From Clostridia bacterium (lineage in GTDB: Bacteria > Bacillota > Clostridia > UBA1381), in the NCBI GenBank assembly GCA_900756545.1, contig CAAEKO010000047.1, positions 1 through 64,000 of the forward strand: a DNA stretch of 64,000 bases, written 5' to 3'. Each line of letters begins with the position of its first letter. The stretch's first letter is position 1. The notes below the pieces were generated by a model that saw only the letters and a program-made list of their open reading frames with translations, was not told where the DNA came from and did not search any database. Made by a program: the position numbers and the translations under genes. Below, one piece after another: positions 31,652 through 40,370 of this stretch.

Positions 31652-33769
31652 TTATTTGGTGAGGTATTGATAAAGCAGGGTAATTGCCTCCGCTCTTGTC
31701 AATTCCTTTTGGGGATACAGCCTACCGCCGTCCCCGCATACGATACCGAATCCTTTTGCGATCGCACAATATCCGAGCTTATCCGCAGATATGTCGCCCG
31801 CGTCCGGAAAATCACAGATATAGATGCCCTTCAGCTCAGCCACATCCTTGATACCCATAGCTCGGAGCAGGTATTTCAAGGCGTCTTCTTTCTTTAATGA
31901 ACCATCCGGCGCTTTATCTGCATCTGTCAGGATACCCCTGGAAATCAGTCTTTCATACATGTTTTCCGCATCGCTGTAGTAGATGCTGGATGCTTTGCAC
32001 AGAAGCGCCAGATAATCCTTTTGCAGGATCTGCGTATCCGGCATGAGCTGTGCCCCCGGCAGTTTTACATCATATTCCGCCAGGGCGTTTACCATAGCCT
32101 CGGCCCAGTGTCCGCTCATATCTGAATAAGCGTCTGGATCCTTTTCACCTATTTCCTTACCGTCATAGCCGATCAGCTTTCCTGTAATGGCATTTACCAT
32201 TGTATACGTATTGCTAAGGCCATAAGCCACCTTATACACGCCGCCGGAAAGGATATACTTCGTCTCTAAGGGATTCCGGGCAAGGATAGACTGATATGCC
32301 GTTTCTTCAGCTACCGCGCCTGCTTTGTCCGGCGCGCCAGAAACGTCTGCGTCCCATGAACTGCTATAGTTGAACAGTCTGTCGCCTGCCGCGCTCCAGC
32401 CGGCGTAAATGGAGTTGTCCGGGTAAGGAATACCATTTATCATCCGCTGATAGCTTACGCCGACCGTGCTGTTTCCCGTATATTCAATATCGCCCTCTCC
32501 CTCTGCTTTTTCAGCCTGGGCAACCTTATCTGCAAAATAAGTATGCAGAAAAGCGTCCGCCTTCGCCTGGTAAGCCGCTGTTTCCTCTGCAGTTAGTTTT
32601 TTCGGCGTACCATCGTCATTTCGCGCAATTGGAGAGATTCCGCCGTCATTATTGTATATAGAAATAATTTCGCCTGTCTTTGCGTTGAAATATGCGGAAA
32701 GATACCGGTTCACTGTATCTTTTTCCTCATTCTCAATATTATCCATTGTGATTCGATAGAAGTAATCTTCATTCACTTTGTTCAGCCAATAGCGAAGTCC
32801 TGTCATATCCTCGGGAACCTTCAGCTCCGGCATTGCTTTGAGCTTGGCTGTCAGCTCGTCGGTACTGATAAGCCCGGCAACGTTGTCCAGCTCCTGAATC
32901 TCCTCCGGGGAAAGCCCCCTGTCCGCGGCGGCGTCCTCCTGCATTGCCGCCATAGCATTCTTACCGACGCCGCCCCCGCTGTACAGCCGCTCTTTTTCGT
33001 CCTCTTTCAGGATTTCACCTGTCTTCGCATCAATAAATAAAGTTTCAGCTCCGGGCAGCGTATATTCCAGCAAAATGCTGCCTTTTCTGTCTTTATTATA
33101 GACCTTCCGGTACGCAAGCCGTAAGGGGAATTTTTCTTGAAAAGCGTTAGATCCGTCTGGCATCAATCCCTCTTTCCCCTCAAATTCAGCATCATAATCC
33201 CACTGTACGGAACAGCCCGCAACCTGTGCGCCAGTGTCTGAAATCCGGATCTGCACCTGCGCTGTTGAATCCGGGACACGGATGTCGTCCTTTATCCGGA
33301 CAAATCCAATTCTGTATGTAGAGTTAGATAAGCTCCCGCCGCTTCCAGCGCCGTTATAAACAAGCTTATCATTTTCATTAGCAAATGCCGCCGGTACTAA
33401 CCTACGCAGATATTCCTCCGCCATTTTTACCGCTTCATCCCTGGTAAAATTGTACAGTCGGGGCGTACTGTCATCATACTTGTACCAGCTTTCGTCATAT
33501 ACGCTGACGTTCTGAATATTGCCCTCTCCGTCCGCTGTCACTTCCATATTTTTTTTTCCGTCCTTAGATTCCCATTGAAAAGCGTATGATACCGCACTGT
33601 CGTCATATGACCATGTTCGGCTGTTGAACTCAGTCATATCCGCTGGAATTTCAATCCGCTCCTTAACAGTAAGCAGCGCTTCCTGCATTTTGGACGTATC
33701 CGTTTCGGCAAATACCGACTGCCCTGCCATCATCGCAAAGGACAAGACTGCCGCAATTATTTTTTTCAT
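31652..33769 (-). CDS. Secreted YcdB/YcdC-repeat protein with C-terminal SLH domains
   Basis: A 705-residue exported protein: signal peptide (1-21, cut after VFA), two YcdB/YcdC-type segments related to PepSY (about 60-280 and 330-540, each with a 'DAKTGEI' or 'NAKTGEI' turn), and SLH-like modules from about 555 to the end (YSDMSGHWAEAMVNALAEYD, FPDAGDISADKLGYCAIAKG, LTRAEAITLLYQYL). The SLH part anchors it to the wall. The YcdB part is of unknown role, possibly protease inhibition. GGAGTGG precedes the ATG. Confidence 0.88.
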   Translation of the reverse strand: MKKIIAAVLSFAMMAGQSVFAETDTSKMQEALLTVKERIEIPADMTEFNSRTWSYDDSAVSYAFQWESKDGKKNMEVTADGEGNIQNVSVYDESWYKYDDSTPRLYNFTRDEAVKMAEEYLRRLVPAAFANENDKLVYNGAGSGGSLSNSTYRIGFVRIKDDIRVPDSTAQVQIRISDTGAQVAGCSVQWDYDAEFEGKEGLMPDGSNAFQEKFPLRLAYRKVYNKDRKGSILLEYTLPGAETLFIDAKTGEILKEDEKERLYSGGGVGKNAMAAMQEDAAADRGLSPEEIQELDNVAGLISTDELTAKLKAMPELKVPEDMTGLRYWLNKVNEDYFYRITMDNIENEEKDTVNRYLSAYFNAKTGEIISIYNNDGGISPIARNDDGTPKKLTAEETAAYQAKADAFLHTYFADKVAQAEKAEGEGDIEYTGNSTVGVSYQRMINGIPYPDNSIYAGWSAAGDRLFNYSSSWDADVSGAPDKAGAVAEETAYQSILARNPLETKYILSGGVYKVAYGLSNTYTMVNAITGKLIGYDGKEIGEKDPDAYSDMSGHWAEAMVNALAEYDVKLPGAQLMPDTQILQKDYLALLCKASSIYYSDAENMYERLISRGILTDADKAPDGSLKKEDALKYLLRAMGIKDVAELKGIYICDFPDAGDISADKLGYCAIAKGFGIVCGDGGRLYPQKELTRAEAITLLYQYLTK

Positions 33770-33862
33770 TTAAAACCACTCCTTTGACTTTCATTTTATT
33801 AACTTATTAGACGAATATCTTTTGAAAAAGTTCCCGATTTTAAAAAAATTTATGGAAATTTC

Positions 33863-33891
33863 TTGACCCGGCTTTCAGAAGCATATATAAT
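33863..33891 (+). promoter_or_regulatory. rmuC promoter
   Basis: TTGACC (33863-33868) and TATAAT (33886-33891) with 17-base spacing, 28 bases before the start codon. Confidence 0.75.
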
Positions 33892-33918
33892 TAGGTAAGG
33901 AAACGGAGGATTTTAAAT

Positions 33919-35184
33919 ATGGATACTGTCATTCTGATCCTTTTGGGGGTCTTGCTTGTGCTCACTGCAGCGGTCTTTGTCCGGCTGATGAGTGATAAGG
34001 GAAATAATTCCGATCTGTTAAACAGTGTGCAGGGATCTGTGAAGATGCTGGGGGATATGCTGTCTGCCAATCAAAAAAATACAGACGAGCTGCAAAACCG
34101 TAAGCTGTCGGAAATAGATAAAAACATCATGGACAGGCAAGAAGCCATGAATAAATCTGTTCTGGACGCCTTTGCACAAATGGAAAACCGGCTGAAAACC
34201 TTTGAAGCCGCCAATGAACAGAAGCTGGAAAATATGCGCAGAACCATGGAAACACGTCTGACTGCCATTCAGGGCGAAAACGAAAAGAAGTTGGAGGACA
34301 TCCGCAAAACTGTGGACGAAAAGCTCCAGAAAACCATGGAGGAAAAAATGAGCCGCTCTTTCCAACAGGTCAGCGAACGGTTAGAACAGGTATATAAAGG
34401 CTTGGGCGAAATGCAGACGCTGGCAACGGGAGTCGGCGATTTGAAAAAAGTGCTTTCCAATGTGAAAACCAGGGGAATCCTGGGAGAAATTCAACTGGGC
34501 GCGATACTTAAAGAGATTTTGTCGCCGGAGCAATATGACGTCAACGTTGCTACAAAGCCCAACAGCCGGGATGTAGTGGAATTCGCCGTCAAAATGCCTG
34601 TAGGCAATGAAGGGAGTATTTATCTGCCTATTGATTCCAAATTCCCGGCAGATGTGTATACAAAATTACAGGACGCCCGGGACTCTGCCTCGCCAGAGGC
34701 GGTGCAGACTGCTGTTAAAGAACTGACAGCCCGGCTTAGGCAATGTGCGAAGGACATACACGATAAATATGTCGAACCGCCTTACACCACAGAATTTGCA
34801 ATCCTGTTCCTGCCCTTTGAAGGGCTTTACGCTGAGGTTGTCAACTGCGGCCTGTTGGAAATGCTCCAGCGGGACTACCGCGTCAATATTGCCGGGCCAA
34901 GTACCATGGCGGCGCTTTTGAATAGCCTGCAAATGGGCTTTCGTACTGTGGCCATCCAAAAACGTTCCATGGAGGTATGGAATGTGCTGGGGGCTGTCAA
35001 AACTGAATTTGATAAATTTGCTTCAATTCTCGACGCTACACAACAAAGGATAACGCAGGCCAATAAGGAGCTGGATAAGCTGGTAGGCGTCCGGACCCGG
35101 GCGATCCAGCGTAAGCTTCGGGATGTAGAAAAGCTGGATAATACGGAGAACCTGTTAGACATTTCCGGTGACAATGAAGAATAA
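33919..35184 (+). CDS. rmuC: DNA recombination protein RmuC
   Basis: The 421-residue protein starts with a membrane helix (about 3-24), followed by a long coiled coil (about 30-170) and the RmuC nuclease-like domain (about 180-380) with TRGILGEIQLGAILKEIL, DSKFPADVY and FLPFEGLYAEVV, the core of a PD-(D/E)XK-like fold. It limits DNA inversion at repeats in E. coli. A good promoter and CGGAGG site precede it. It converges on the asparagine-synthetase-like gene. Confidence 0.93.
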   Translation: MDTVILILLGVLLVLTAAVFVRLMSDKGNNSDLLNSVQGSVKMLGDMLSANQKNTDELQNRKLSEIDKNIMDRQEAMNKSVLDAFAQMENRLKTFEAANEQKLENMRRTMETRLTAIQGENEKKLEDIRKTVDEKLQKTMEEKMSRSFQQVSERLEQVYKGLGEMQTLATGVGDLKKVLSNVKTRGILGEIQLGAILKEILSPEQYDVNVATKPNSRDVVEFAVKMPVGNEGSIYLPIDSKFPADVYTKLQDARDSASPEAVQTAVKELTARLRQCAKDIHDKYVEPPYTTEFAILFLPFEGLYAEVVNCGLLEMLQRDYRVNIAGPSTMAALLNSLQMGFRTVAIQKRSMEVWNVLGAVKTEFDKFASILDATQQRITQANKELDKLVGVRTRAIQRKLRDVEKLDNTENLLDISGDNEE

Positions 35185-35195
35185 TGGAATTAGAA

Positions 35196-35228
35196 ACCGC
35201 CCTTCCCGAAGGAAGGACGGCGTCCTTT
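35196..35228 (+). terminator. Weak terminator candidate after rmuC
   Basis: CCTTCC and GGAAGG with flanking CCGC/ACGG form a hairpin over CGAA; the following T-run is poor. Confidence 0.4.
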
Positions 35229-36905
35229 CTAAACCAGTCTTGGATTATATAAGGCCAGCCAGCTGTTGATTTGCAGAAAAGCGCTCAGCCGCTCAGCTGC
35301 CGGCAAGCTGTGCTCAGCCTGGGTACAATTCTGGATATTATCAGCCAGTTCCCGCACAGCGGTACCGTCAAAGAATGCCAGCGCCGGCGCACGGCTGTCT
35401 TCTAACACAGCCAGAACATCATTTTTCAGAATTTCCGCATAATATGCACTGTTGACGTTTAGTCTGCACAGGCTTTCATGCTCTAAAACATCCGGCTGCA
35501 AATACGGCTCTGCCACCTTATGAAAAACATCCTTTTTCATATCTTCGGGAATATGCTGAATATACTCTAAAATCCCGCGTCTGCAAAATGGTATTTGTAT
35601 CTCCGCTCCGGCACACAGGCGGTCAAGCTTTGCCAGCATGGAGGTGAGCGCCGGCATAGGATAGTGTGATATCTCTGACATATCCCCGGCAATATCCAGC
35701 GTTTCCGCCACAGCAGGCAAAAGCAGCCCTGCAAGGCTAGCTTCCGGATGAACTTTGGGTTTATTCGCTGCATACGCCAAGTCAAATCCGGCGTCACACA
35801 TGATACGCATGTGCTCTTTGGCGGTTTCCCGGAAGAAATACAGCATTGCCGCATCATCAAAGGCCATGCCTGGCAAATCAAGAAGAGCCGTCGTATCCGG
35901 CAGCAAACAGTTCAGTTCTGCCGCCGTGGCGGAACAGTAATGATGGCAGCTGTCTAACTCCTCGATCATCCGCTCAATATAAAGCCGGTCTGAACCGCTT
36001 TTCAATATGGACGGCTTGTAATATCGTCCTGAGTTTTTCAGTTCAAAGGAACAGGTAGCTAATCTGTCTCCAGTTTCCCGGTCGGCCATAGCCGCAAGCA
36101 AATTAGATCCCGGTCGGCCGGTCAATATGACAGCAGGCGCTGTGCCAGTCACACTTTGCCGAATGCTTTCCGTAAACAATTCCGTAATATGGCTTGCTGT
36201 TTCTTCAACTGACTCTATATGCTCCCGAACAGGACATTCCCAATAGGGACGAATGCGTAAGCCCGAACGGTTCAAAATCAGGCTGTGCGCGGGCAATAGC
36301 TCCTCCACACCAGTAAAAATTCCGCCCTGCGGCAAGCGTGCGCCTGCGGATAATATGGCTCGCAGGCCATCGGCGTCAATCTGCGGTTTAACAGACGGAT
36401 GCCTGAACAAAGCTCTGATTGCAGAGCTGAATAAAAAATTTCCGTCCTGATACAGATAATAAAAGGGCTTTGCACCCACTCTATCCCGGCAGGCAAATAT
36501 CTGCTGGCGCATAGAATCCCAGACACAGAAAGCATATACACCATCCAGCAGCTTGGCGCAATCCGCTCCATAATGTATGTAAGCGTATAACAGAAGCTCA
36601 GCATCGTCGCCGGTTTCAAACCGGTATCCAAATTTCTGAAGCTCTCTGTATATTCCATCAGTCCCATACAAGCTGCCATCCAAAACCAGTACAAACTCAT
36701 ATCCGCCCACGATTCTGGTCAACGGCTGTTTTTGCCCGTCGCCAGAATAGCGGCAAGCCAGGGCCGTATGTTCTCCAACCCATTCTCCCCCCGATGCTCC
36801 GCGGGCTGATAAGCTGTCGGCCATATCCCGGACTAACAGGGTATTATAACTTTTATATGCGATAAAATTTTTCTTGAAATGGACCATTCCCGCGATTCCA
36901 CCCAT
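35229..36905 (-). CDS. Asparagine-synthetase-like protein with lost active sites (pseudoenzyme)
   Basis: From ATG 36905 (GGAG 8 bases upstream) the product has 558 residues and aligns with class B asparagine synthetases throughout: glutaminase domain (1-about 190) and synthetase domain. But the second residue, the catalytic Cys of MCGIAG, is Gly (MGGIAGM). The NGE-IYN glutamine site reads VLDGSLYG (about 74-81). The ATP pyrophosphatase loop SGGLDSS reads LTGRPGS (about 261-267), and the later SGxGADE loop is replaced by CDAGFDLAY. Conserved structural parts such as RDRVGAKPFYY remain. It should not make asparagine. The frame is intact over 1.7 kb, so it is probably under selection for another role. 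Confidence 0.85.
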   Translation of the reverse strand: MGGIAGMVHFKKNFIAYKSYNTLLVRDMADSLSARGASGGEWVGEHTALACRYSGDGQKQPLTRIVGGYEFVLVLDGSLYGTDGIYRELQKFGYRFETGDDAELLLYAYIHYGADCAKLLDGVYAFCVWDSMRQQIFACRDRVGAKPFYYLYQDGNFLFSSAIRALFRHPSVKPQIDADGLRAILSAGARLPQGGIFTGVEELLPAHSLILNRSGLRIRPYWECPVREHIESVEETASHITELFTESIRQSVTGTAPAVILTGRPGSNLLAAMADRETGDRLATCSFELKNSGRYYKPSILKSGSDRLYIERMIEELDSCHHYCSATAAELNCLLPDTTALLDLPGMAFDDAAMLYFFRETAKEHMRIMCDAGFDLAYAANKPKVHPEASLAGLLLPAVAETLDIAGDMSEISHYPMPALTSMLAKLDRLCAGAEIQIPFCRRGILEYIQHIPEDMKKDVFHKVAEPYLQPDVLEHESLCRLNVNSAYYAEILKNDVLAVLEDSRAPALAFFDGTAVRELADNIQNCTQAEHSLPAAERLSAFLQINSWLALYNPRLV

Positions 36906-36999
36906 GATGATCACTCCTTTGAATTAAGTGGATAATACAGTATATGAACTGCCTGGGGATTTGGTGCTTTAAAAAACAATTTGAGAGGAGGTAAAGCGA

Positions 37000-37338
37000 A
37001 TGACCAACCATATGCAGGTCGCCGCAGAACGAATTACGTCACTCCGCCGCCAAAAGGGCATGACGCAACGCCAGCTTGCGGAAAAGTTAGGCGTATCCCG
37101 CGGTTGTGTGGCAAATTGGGAAAACTGCATCCGCGAACCAGACGCATCAAATTTATGTGCATTAGCGTCTTGCTTCAGTGTTTCCATCGAATATCTGTGC
37201 GGCAGGTCAAATCAGCGCTCTGAGGTGAAAATCCCTAAAGTTTACAATATTGACTTCGACAAACTGAATCCCGAAGGGCAAAAATTGATGGCACATTATT
37301 ACGAATATCTAATAAACCAGAAAAAATACCAACGGTAA
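37000..37338 (+). CDS. XRE family transcriptional regulator
   Basis: At 112 residues it has a Cro/C1 HTH over about 8-65 (LRRQKGMTQRQLAEKLGVSR, then WENCIREPDASNLCALA) and a C-terminal part with NPEGQKLMAHYYEYLI, common in small clostridial XRE regulators. GAGGAGG precedes the ATG. It is divergent from the dead asparagine-synthetase-like gene, with only about 95 bases between starts, so it may control that gene. Confidence 0.85.
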   Translation: MTNHMQVAAERITSLRRQKGMTQRQLAEKLGVSRGCVANWENCIREPDASNLCALASCFSVSIEYLCGRSNQRSEVKIPKVYNIDFDKLNPEGQKLMAHYYEYLINQKKYQR

Positions 37339-37364
37339 CCAGTAGGAATATTCTGCAAAAATAC

Positions 37365-37393
37365 TTGACAAGCTATTCCAAATCATGTATAAT
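37365..37393 (+). promoter_or_regulatory. rpsF-ssb-rpsR promoter
   Basis: TTGACA (37365-37370) and TATAAT (37388-37393), spacing 17, both perfect. Confidence 0.85.
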
Positions 37394-37400
37394 AATATAG

Positions 37401-37450
37401 CTCATATTATGAGTAATCCTTGCCCGGGAGTTGGTTTCCGGGACATAAGT
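37401..37450 (+). promoter_or_regulatory. Possible S6:S18 leader motif
   Basis: The rpsF leader holds CTCATATTATGAG (37401-37413) and a second hairpin in which CCCGG (37423-37427) pairs with CCGGG (37438-37442), with CTT/AAG able to extend it around bulged bases. The position and a CCG-containing bulged stem fit the known S6:S18 autoregulatory leader. The match is by eye only. Confidence 0.45.
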
Positions 37451-37468
37451 CCATAAGGAGGTGCAAAA

Positions 37469-37771
37469 ATGGCTGAAAAAATCTTGAACAGCTATGAAAC
37501 AATTTTTATCATTGACGCAAGTCTGGAAGAGGACGCGGTAAAAGCTTTACAGGAAAAGTTTGTTACGCTGATCTCCAAAAATGGAACAGTTGATTCTGTT
37601 GACGAGTGGGGCAAAAGACGGCTTGCTTACGAAATTAATGATAAGACAGAAGGCTTTTATGTCCTCGTTGATTTCACCGCTGACGGCGAGTTCCCGAAGG
37701 AGCTTGACAGACAATACAGAATCACAGATGGTATTTTGAGAACAATTATCATCCGCAAGGACGAGAAATAA
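37469..37771 (+). CDS. rpsF: 30S ribosomal protein S6
   Basis: This 100-residue protein has the S6 ferredoxin-like fold: YETIFIIDASL at the start, DEWGKRRLAYEINDKTEGFYV in the middle and ILRTIIIR at the end. It pairs with S18 on the 30S platform. It is the first gene of the rpsF-ssb-rpsR operon, with AAGGAGG before ATG; a leader hairpin may mediate S6:S18 feedback. Confidence 0.97.
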   Translation: MAEKILNSYETIFIIDASLEEDAVKALQEKFVTLISKNGTVDSVDEWGKRRLAYEINDKTEGFYVLVDFTADGEFPKELDRQYRITDGILRTIIIRKDEK

Positions 37772-37799
37772 ATCGTTCGCAGAGAAAGTGGTGTGAGGG

Positions 37800-38276
37800 A
37801 TGAACAAAGTTATTCTAATGGGAAGGCTAACCAGGGACGCTGAAATGCGCCAGACGCCGCAGGGCACATCGGTAGCGAACTTTTCGATTGCTGTGAACCG
37901 CAGGTTCGCAAAAGAGGGTCAGCAGCAGGCTGACTTTATTAACTGCGTGGCGTGGCGGCAACAAGCTGAGTTTATCTGCAAATATTTCCGAAAGGGCAGT
38001 ATGATCGCGATTGTCGGCAGTATCCAGACCAGAAGCTGGGACGGTCAGGACGGAAAACGGCAATACGCTACGGAGGTATTGGTGGACGAAGTCTACTTCA
38101 CCGGTTCAAAGGCAGAATCGGGTACGGCAGGCGGAGGCGGCCCTTATCAGGGTGGCTATCAGCAGAGTCCCCAGATACAGCCCCAGCCGGCAGCAGATAC
38201 TGCGCCGAGTTTTGATGATTTTGATACCATGGGATTTTCCCCGATGGATGGGTCTGAGGATGACCTTCCATTTTAA
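37800..38276 (+). CDS. ssb: Single-stranded DNA-binding protein
   Basis: At 158 residues it has an OB fold (about 1-110; MNKVILMGRLTRDAEMRQT, FINCVAWRQQAEFICKYF) followed by a Gly/Gln/Pro-rich linker and the acidic tip DDLPF, which binds replication and repair proteins. Its place between rpsF and rpsR is the standard Firmicutes arrangement. Confidence 0.97.
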   Translation: MNKVILMGRLTRDAEMRQTPQGTSVANFSIAVNRRFAKEGQQQADFINCVAWRQQAEFICKYFRKGSMIAIVGSIQTRSWDGQDGKRQYATEVLVDEVYFTGSKAESGTAGGGGPYQGGYQQSPQIQPQPAADTAPSFDDFDTMGFSPMDGSEDDLPF

Positions 38277-38306
38277 GATGATAAAAATTGCAGAGGAGGT
38301 TTTTAA

Positions 38307-38552
38307 ATGGCTGAAAGAGTGGAAAGACCACAGCGTGCTCGCCGTGCAAAGAAAAAAGTTTGTGTTTTCTGCGTTGATAAGGTAGAGCATATTGACTATA
38401 AAGATACAGCAAAGCTCAGAAGATATATTTCTGAGAGAGGAAAGATCGTTCCAAGACGAATCAGCGGTAACTGTGCGAAGCATCAGAGACAGCTGACTGT
38501 TGCAATCAAAAGAGCAAGGCAAATTGCCCTTTTGCCCTTTGTAGCTGAATAA
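38307..38552 (+). CDS. rpsR: 30S ribosomal protein S18
   Basis: The 81-residue protein shows the S18 core YKDTAKLRRYISERGKIVPR and a basic end. It also keeps cysteines in VCVFCVDKV and NCAKH, i.e. the zinc-type (C+) form of S18. It is last in the operon, behind GGAGG, and is followed by a terminator. Confidence 0.96.
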   Translation: MAERVERPQRARRAKKKVCVFCVDKVEHIDYKDTAKLRRYISERGKIVPRRISGNCAKHQRQLTVAIKRARQIALLPFVAE

Positions 38553-38562
38553 TTCCAGAGCT

Positions 38563-38599
38563 GAAACCAGCCGTGGCATTTGCTGCAGCTGGTTTTTTT
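38563..38599 (+). terminator. rpsR terminator
   Basis: AAACCAGC (38564-38571) pairs with GCTGGTTT (38588-38595), followed by T-run; the loop is long (16 bases). Confidence 0.7.
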
Positions 38600-38750
38600 G
38601 TTTCTCAGTTCATACTGGAAAAAAGAAAAAATTTATGGTATAATATCAGCAAAGCTGATGTTATACACATGAACGATTATGCCATTGCGCAGTTTCATAA
38701 CCATGGTTTAACACATGAACAATATTAACTTATTAAAAAGGCATGATTTT

Positions 38751-40340
38751 ATGGATATATATACACAATTAAAGCAGTTCCATCCGAAAGGAAATGCGGA
38801 AAGAACAGCACAAAAACAAATCCTGAAGGATTGGGAGCTTTACGGCGACGCCCTGCTTGACCGCCAGTCCCCCGCACACTTAACAGCCTCCGCTCTAATT
38901 ATGGACTCATCTCTGACAGAAGTTTTAATGGTACACCACAATTTATTTAAAACCTGGACTTGGGTTGGCGGCCACACTGAGCCTGGCGAAGACCTGCTTG
39001 CCGCTGCCCTGCGGGAAGCCCGTGAGGAAACCGGTGTTGAACAGATCCAACCCATGACCGGCCAGCTTCTTGCTTTAGATATACTGTCTGTTCCGGATCA
39101 TGTTAAAAATGACCGCTTGGTTACAGGCCATATACATTACTCTGCCGCATTCGGTCTGATTGCGCCTAAAACACAGGCTCCCAAAAGCAAGGCCGATGAA
39201 AATTCTGCGGCAGCTTGGATTCCAATTAGCCAGCTGCCGGATTATTGTACGGAACCACATATGCTTCCGATTTATAAAAAAATATATACCAGAATGAAAT
39301 CTATTATCCAAATAAGAGATAATGCATTATCCCAGCTGCCCTCCGCTCTTCTGCCTTGGTACAGAGAAAACGCCCGGAAATTGCCTTGGCGCACAGATAA
39401 TGCACCATATCATGTATGGCTGTCAGAAATTATGCTCCAGCAGACCCGGGTAGAGGCTGTACGCGGCTATTACCTCCGTTTTTTAGCCTCCTTTCCCACG
39501 ATTGCAGATTTGGCGAACGCAGAGGAATCACAGGTCATGAAGCATTGGGAAGGACTGGGCTATTACAGTCGTGCACGGAATCTGCAAAAAGCGGCTAAGC
39601 AGATCATGGCTGAATTTGGCGGCCATTTTCCCACTGAATATACGTCAATCCGCGCCTTGCCCGGAATCGGAGACTATACTGCCGGGGCTATTGCGTCAAT
39701 TTGTTTTGAACAGCCAGAACCGGCGGTAGATGGAAATGTTATCCGGGTAATCTCCCGAATCTGCGCATTGTATCTTCTGCCGGAACAACTCAAAAAACAG
39801 CTTGTTCCCATGCTTCGGACAATCTACCCAGCTGGACAATGCGGCGACTTTACGCAAAGTCTGATGGAGCTTGGCGCTACTGTTTGTGTACCTAAAGATA
39901 AGCCAAAATGTGAACTATGTCCTGCAAAGGATTTTTGTCTGGCACACTGCAGCGGCACAGAACAGCATCTGCCGCTAAAAGCAGAAAAAAAGCCGCGGAA
40001 GATTGAGGACAGAACCGTTTTTTGTCTGACCTGTAAGGATAAGATCGCTGTCCTTCCCCGCCCTCAAAAAGGGCTGCTTGCCGGACTTTGGGAGCTGCCG
40101 AATGTTTCCGACACATTAGACGCTGCCGCTGCTCTTTCTCTGGCAGAGGTATGGGGTGTTTCTCCCCGTGAGCTGATAAAATCCGTTTTTCGGATACACG
40201 TTTTTACGCATATCGAATGGCATATGACATGCTATTACCTGGAATGTTCCCGACAGACTAAGAAATTTGTCTGGGTAAAAAAAGAGCAGCTGGACTCAGA
40301 AATCACGCTGCCAACTGCCTTCAAACTTTTTCTGAACTAA
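38751..40340 (+). CDS. mutY: Nudix hydrolase fused to A/G-specific adenine glycosylase MutY
   Basis: The product has 529 residues from ATG 38751 (AAGG 10 bases upstream; the ATG at 38715 has no site). Residues about 40-170 are a Nudix domain with a full box (GHTEPGEDLLAAALREAREE, at 74-93). Residues about 195-420 are MutY: catalytic Glu in LSEIMLQQTRVEAV, helix-hairpin-helix LPGIGDYTAGAIAS with the AVDGNVIRV Asp, and four Cys ligands of a [4Fe-4S] cluster near the end of the domain (C, seven residues, C-E-L-C, then C). A C-terminal MutT-like recognition domain follows (about 425-528). It removes adenine opposite 8-oxoguanine; the N-terminal domain may hydrolyse an oxidised nucleotide. Confidence 0.9.
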   Translation: MDIYTQLKQFHPKGNAERTAQKQILKDWELYGDALLDRQSPAHLTASALIMDSSLTEVLMVHHNLFKTWTWVGGHTEPGEDLLAAALREAREETGVEQIQPMTGQLLALDILSVPDHVKNDRLVTGHIHYSAAFGLIAPKTQAPKSKADENSAAAWIPISQLPDYCTEPHMLPIYKKIYTRMKSIIQIRDNALSQLPSALLPWYRENARKLPWRTDNAPYHVWLSEIMLQQTRVEAVRGYYLRFLASFPTIADLANAEESQVMKHWEGLGYYSRARNLQKAAKQIMAEFGGHFPTEYTSIRALPGIGDYTAGAIASICFEQPEPAVDGNVIRVISRICALYLLPEQLKKQLVPMLRTIYPAGQCGDFTQSLMELGATVCVPKDKPKCELCPAKDFCLAHCSGTEQHLPLKAEKKPRKIEDRTVFCLTCKDKIAVLPRPQKGLLAGLWELPNVSDTLDAAAALSLAEVWGVSPRELIKSVFRIHVFTHIEWHMTCYYLECSRQTKKFVWVKKEQLDSEITLPTAFKLFLN

Positions 40341-40343
40341 AAC

Positions 40344-40370
40344 AACGGGGAGCAGTTATTGCTCCCCGTT
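40344..40370. terminator. Bidirectional terminator between mutY and the ArsC-like gene
   Basis: AACGGGGAGCA pairs with TGCTCCCCGTT over GTTAT; A- and T-rich flanks. It overlaps the end of the ArsC-like gene. Confidence 0.8.
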
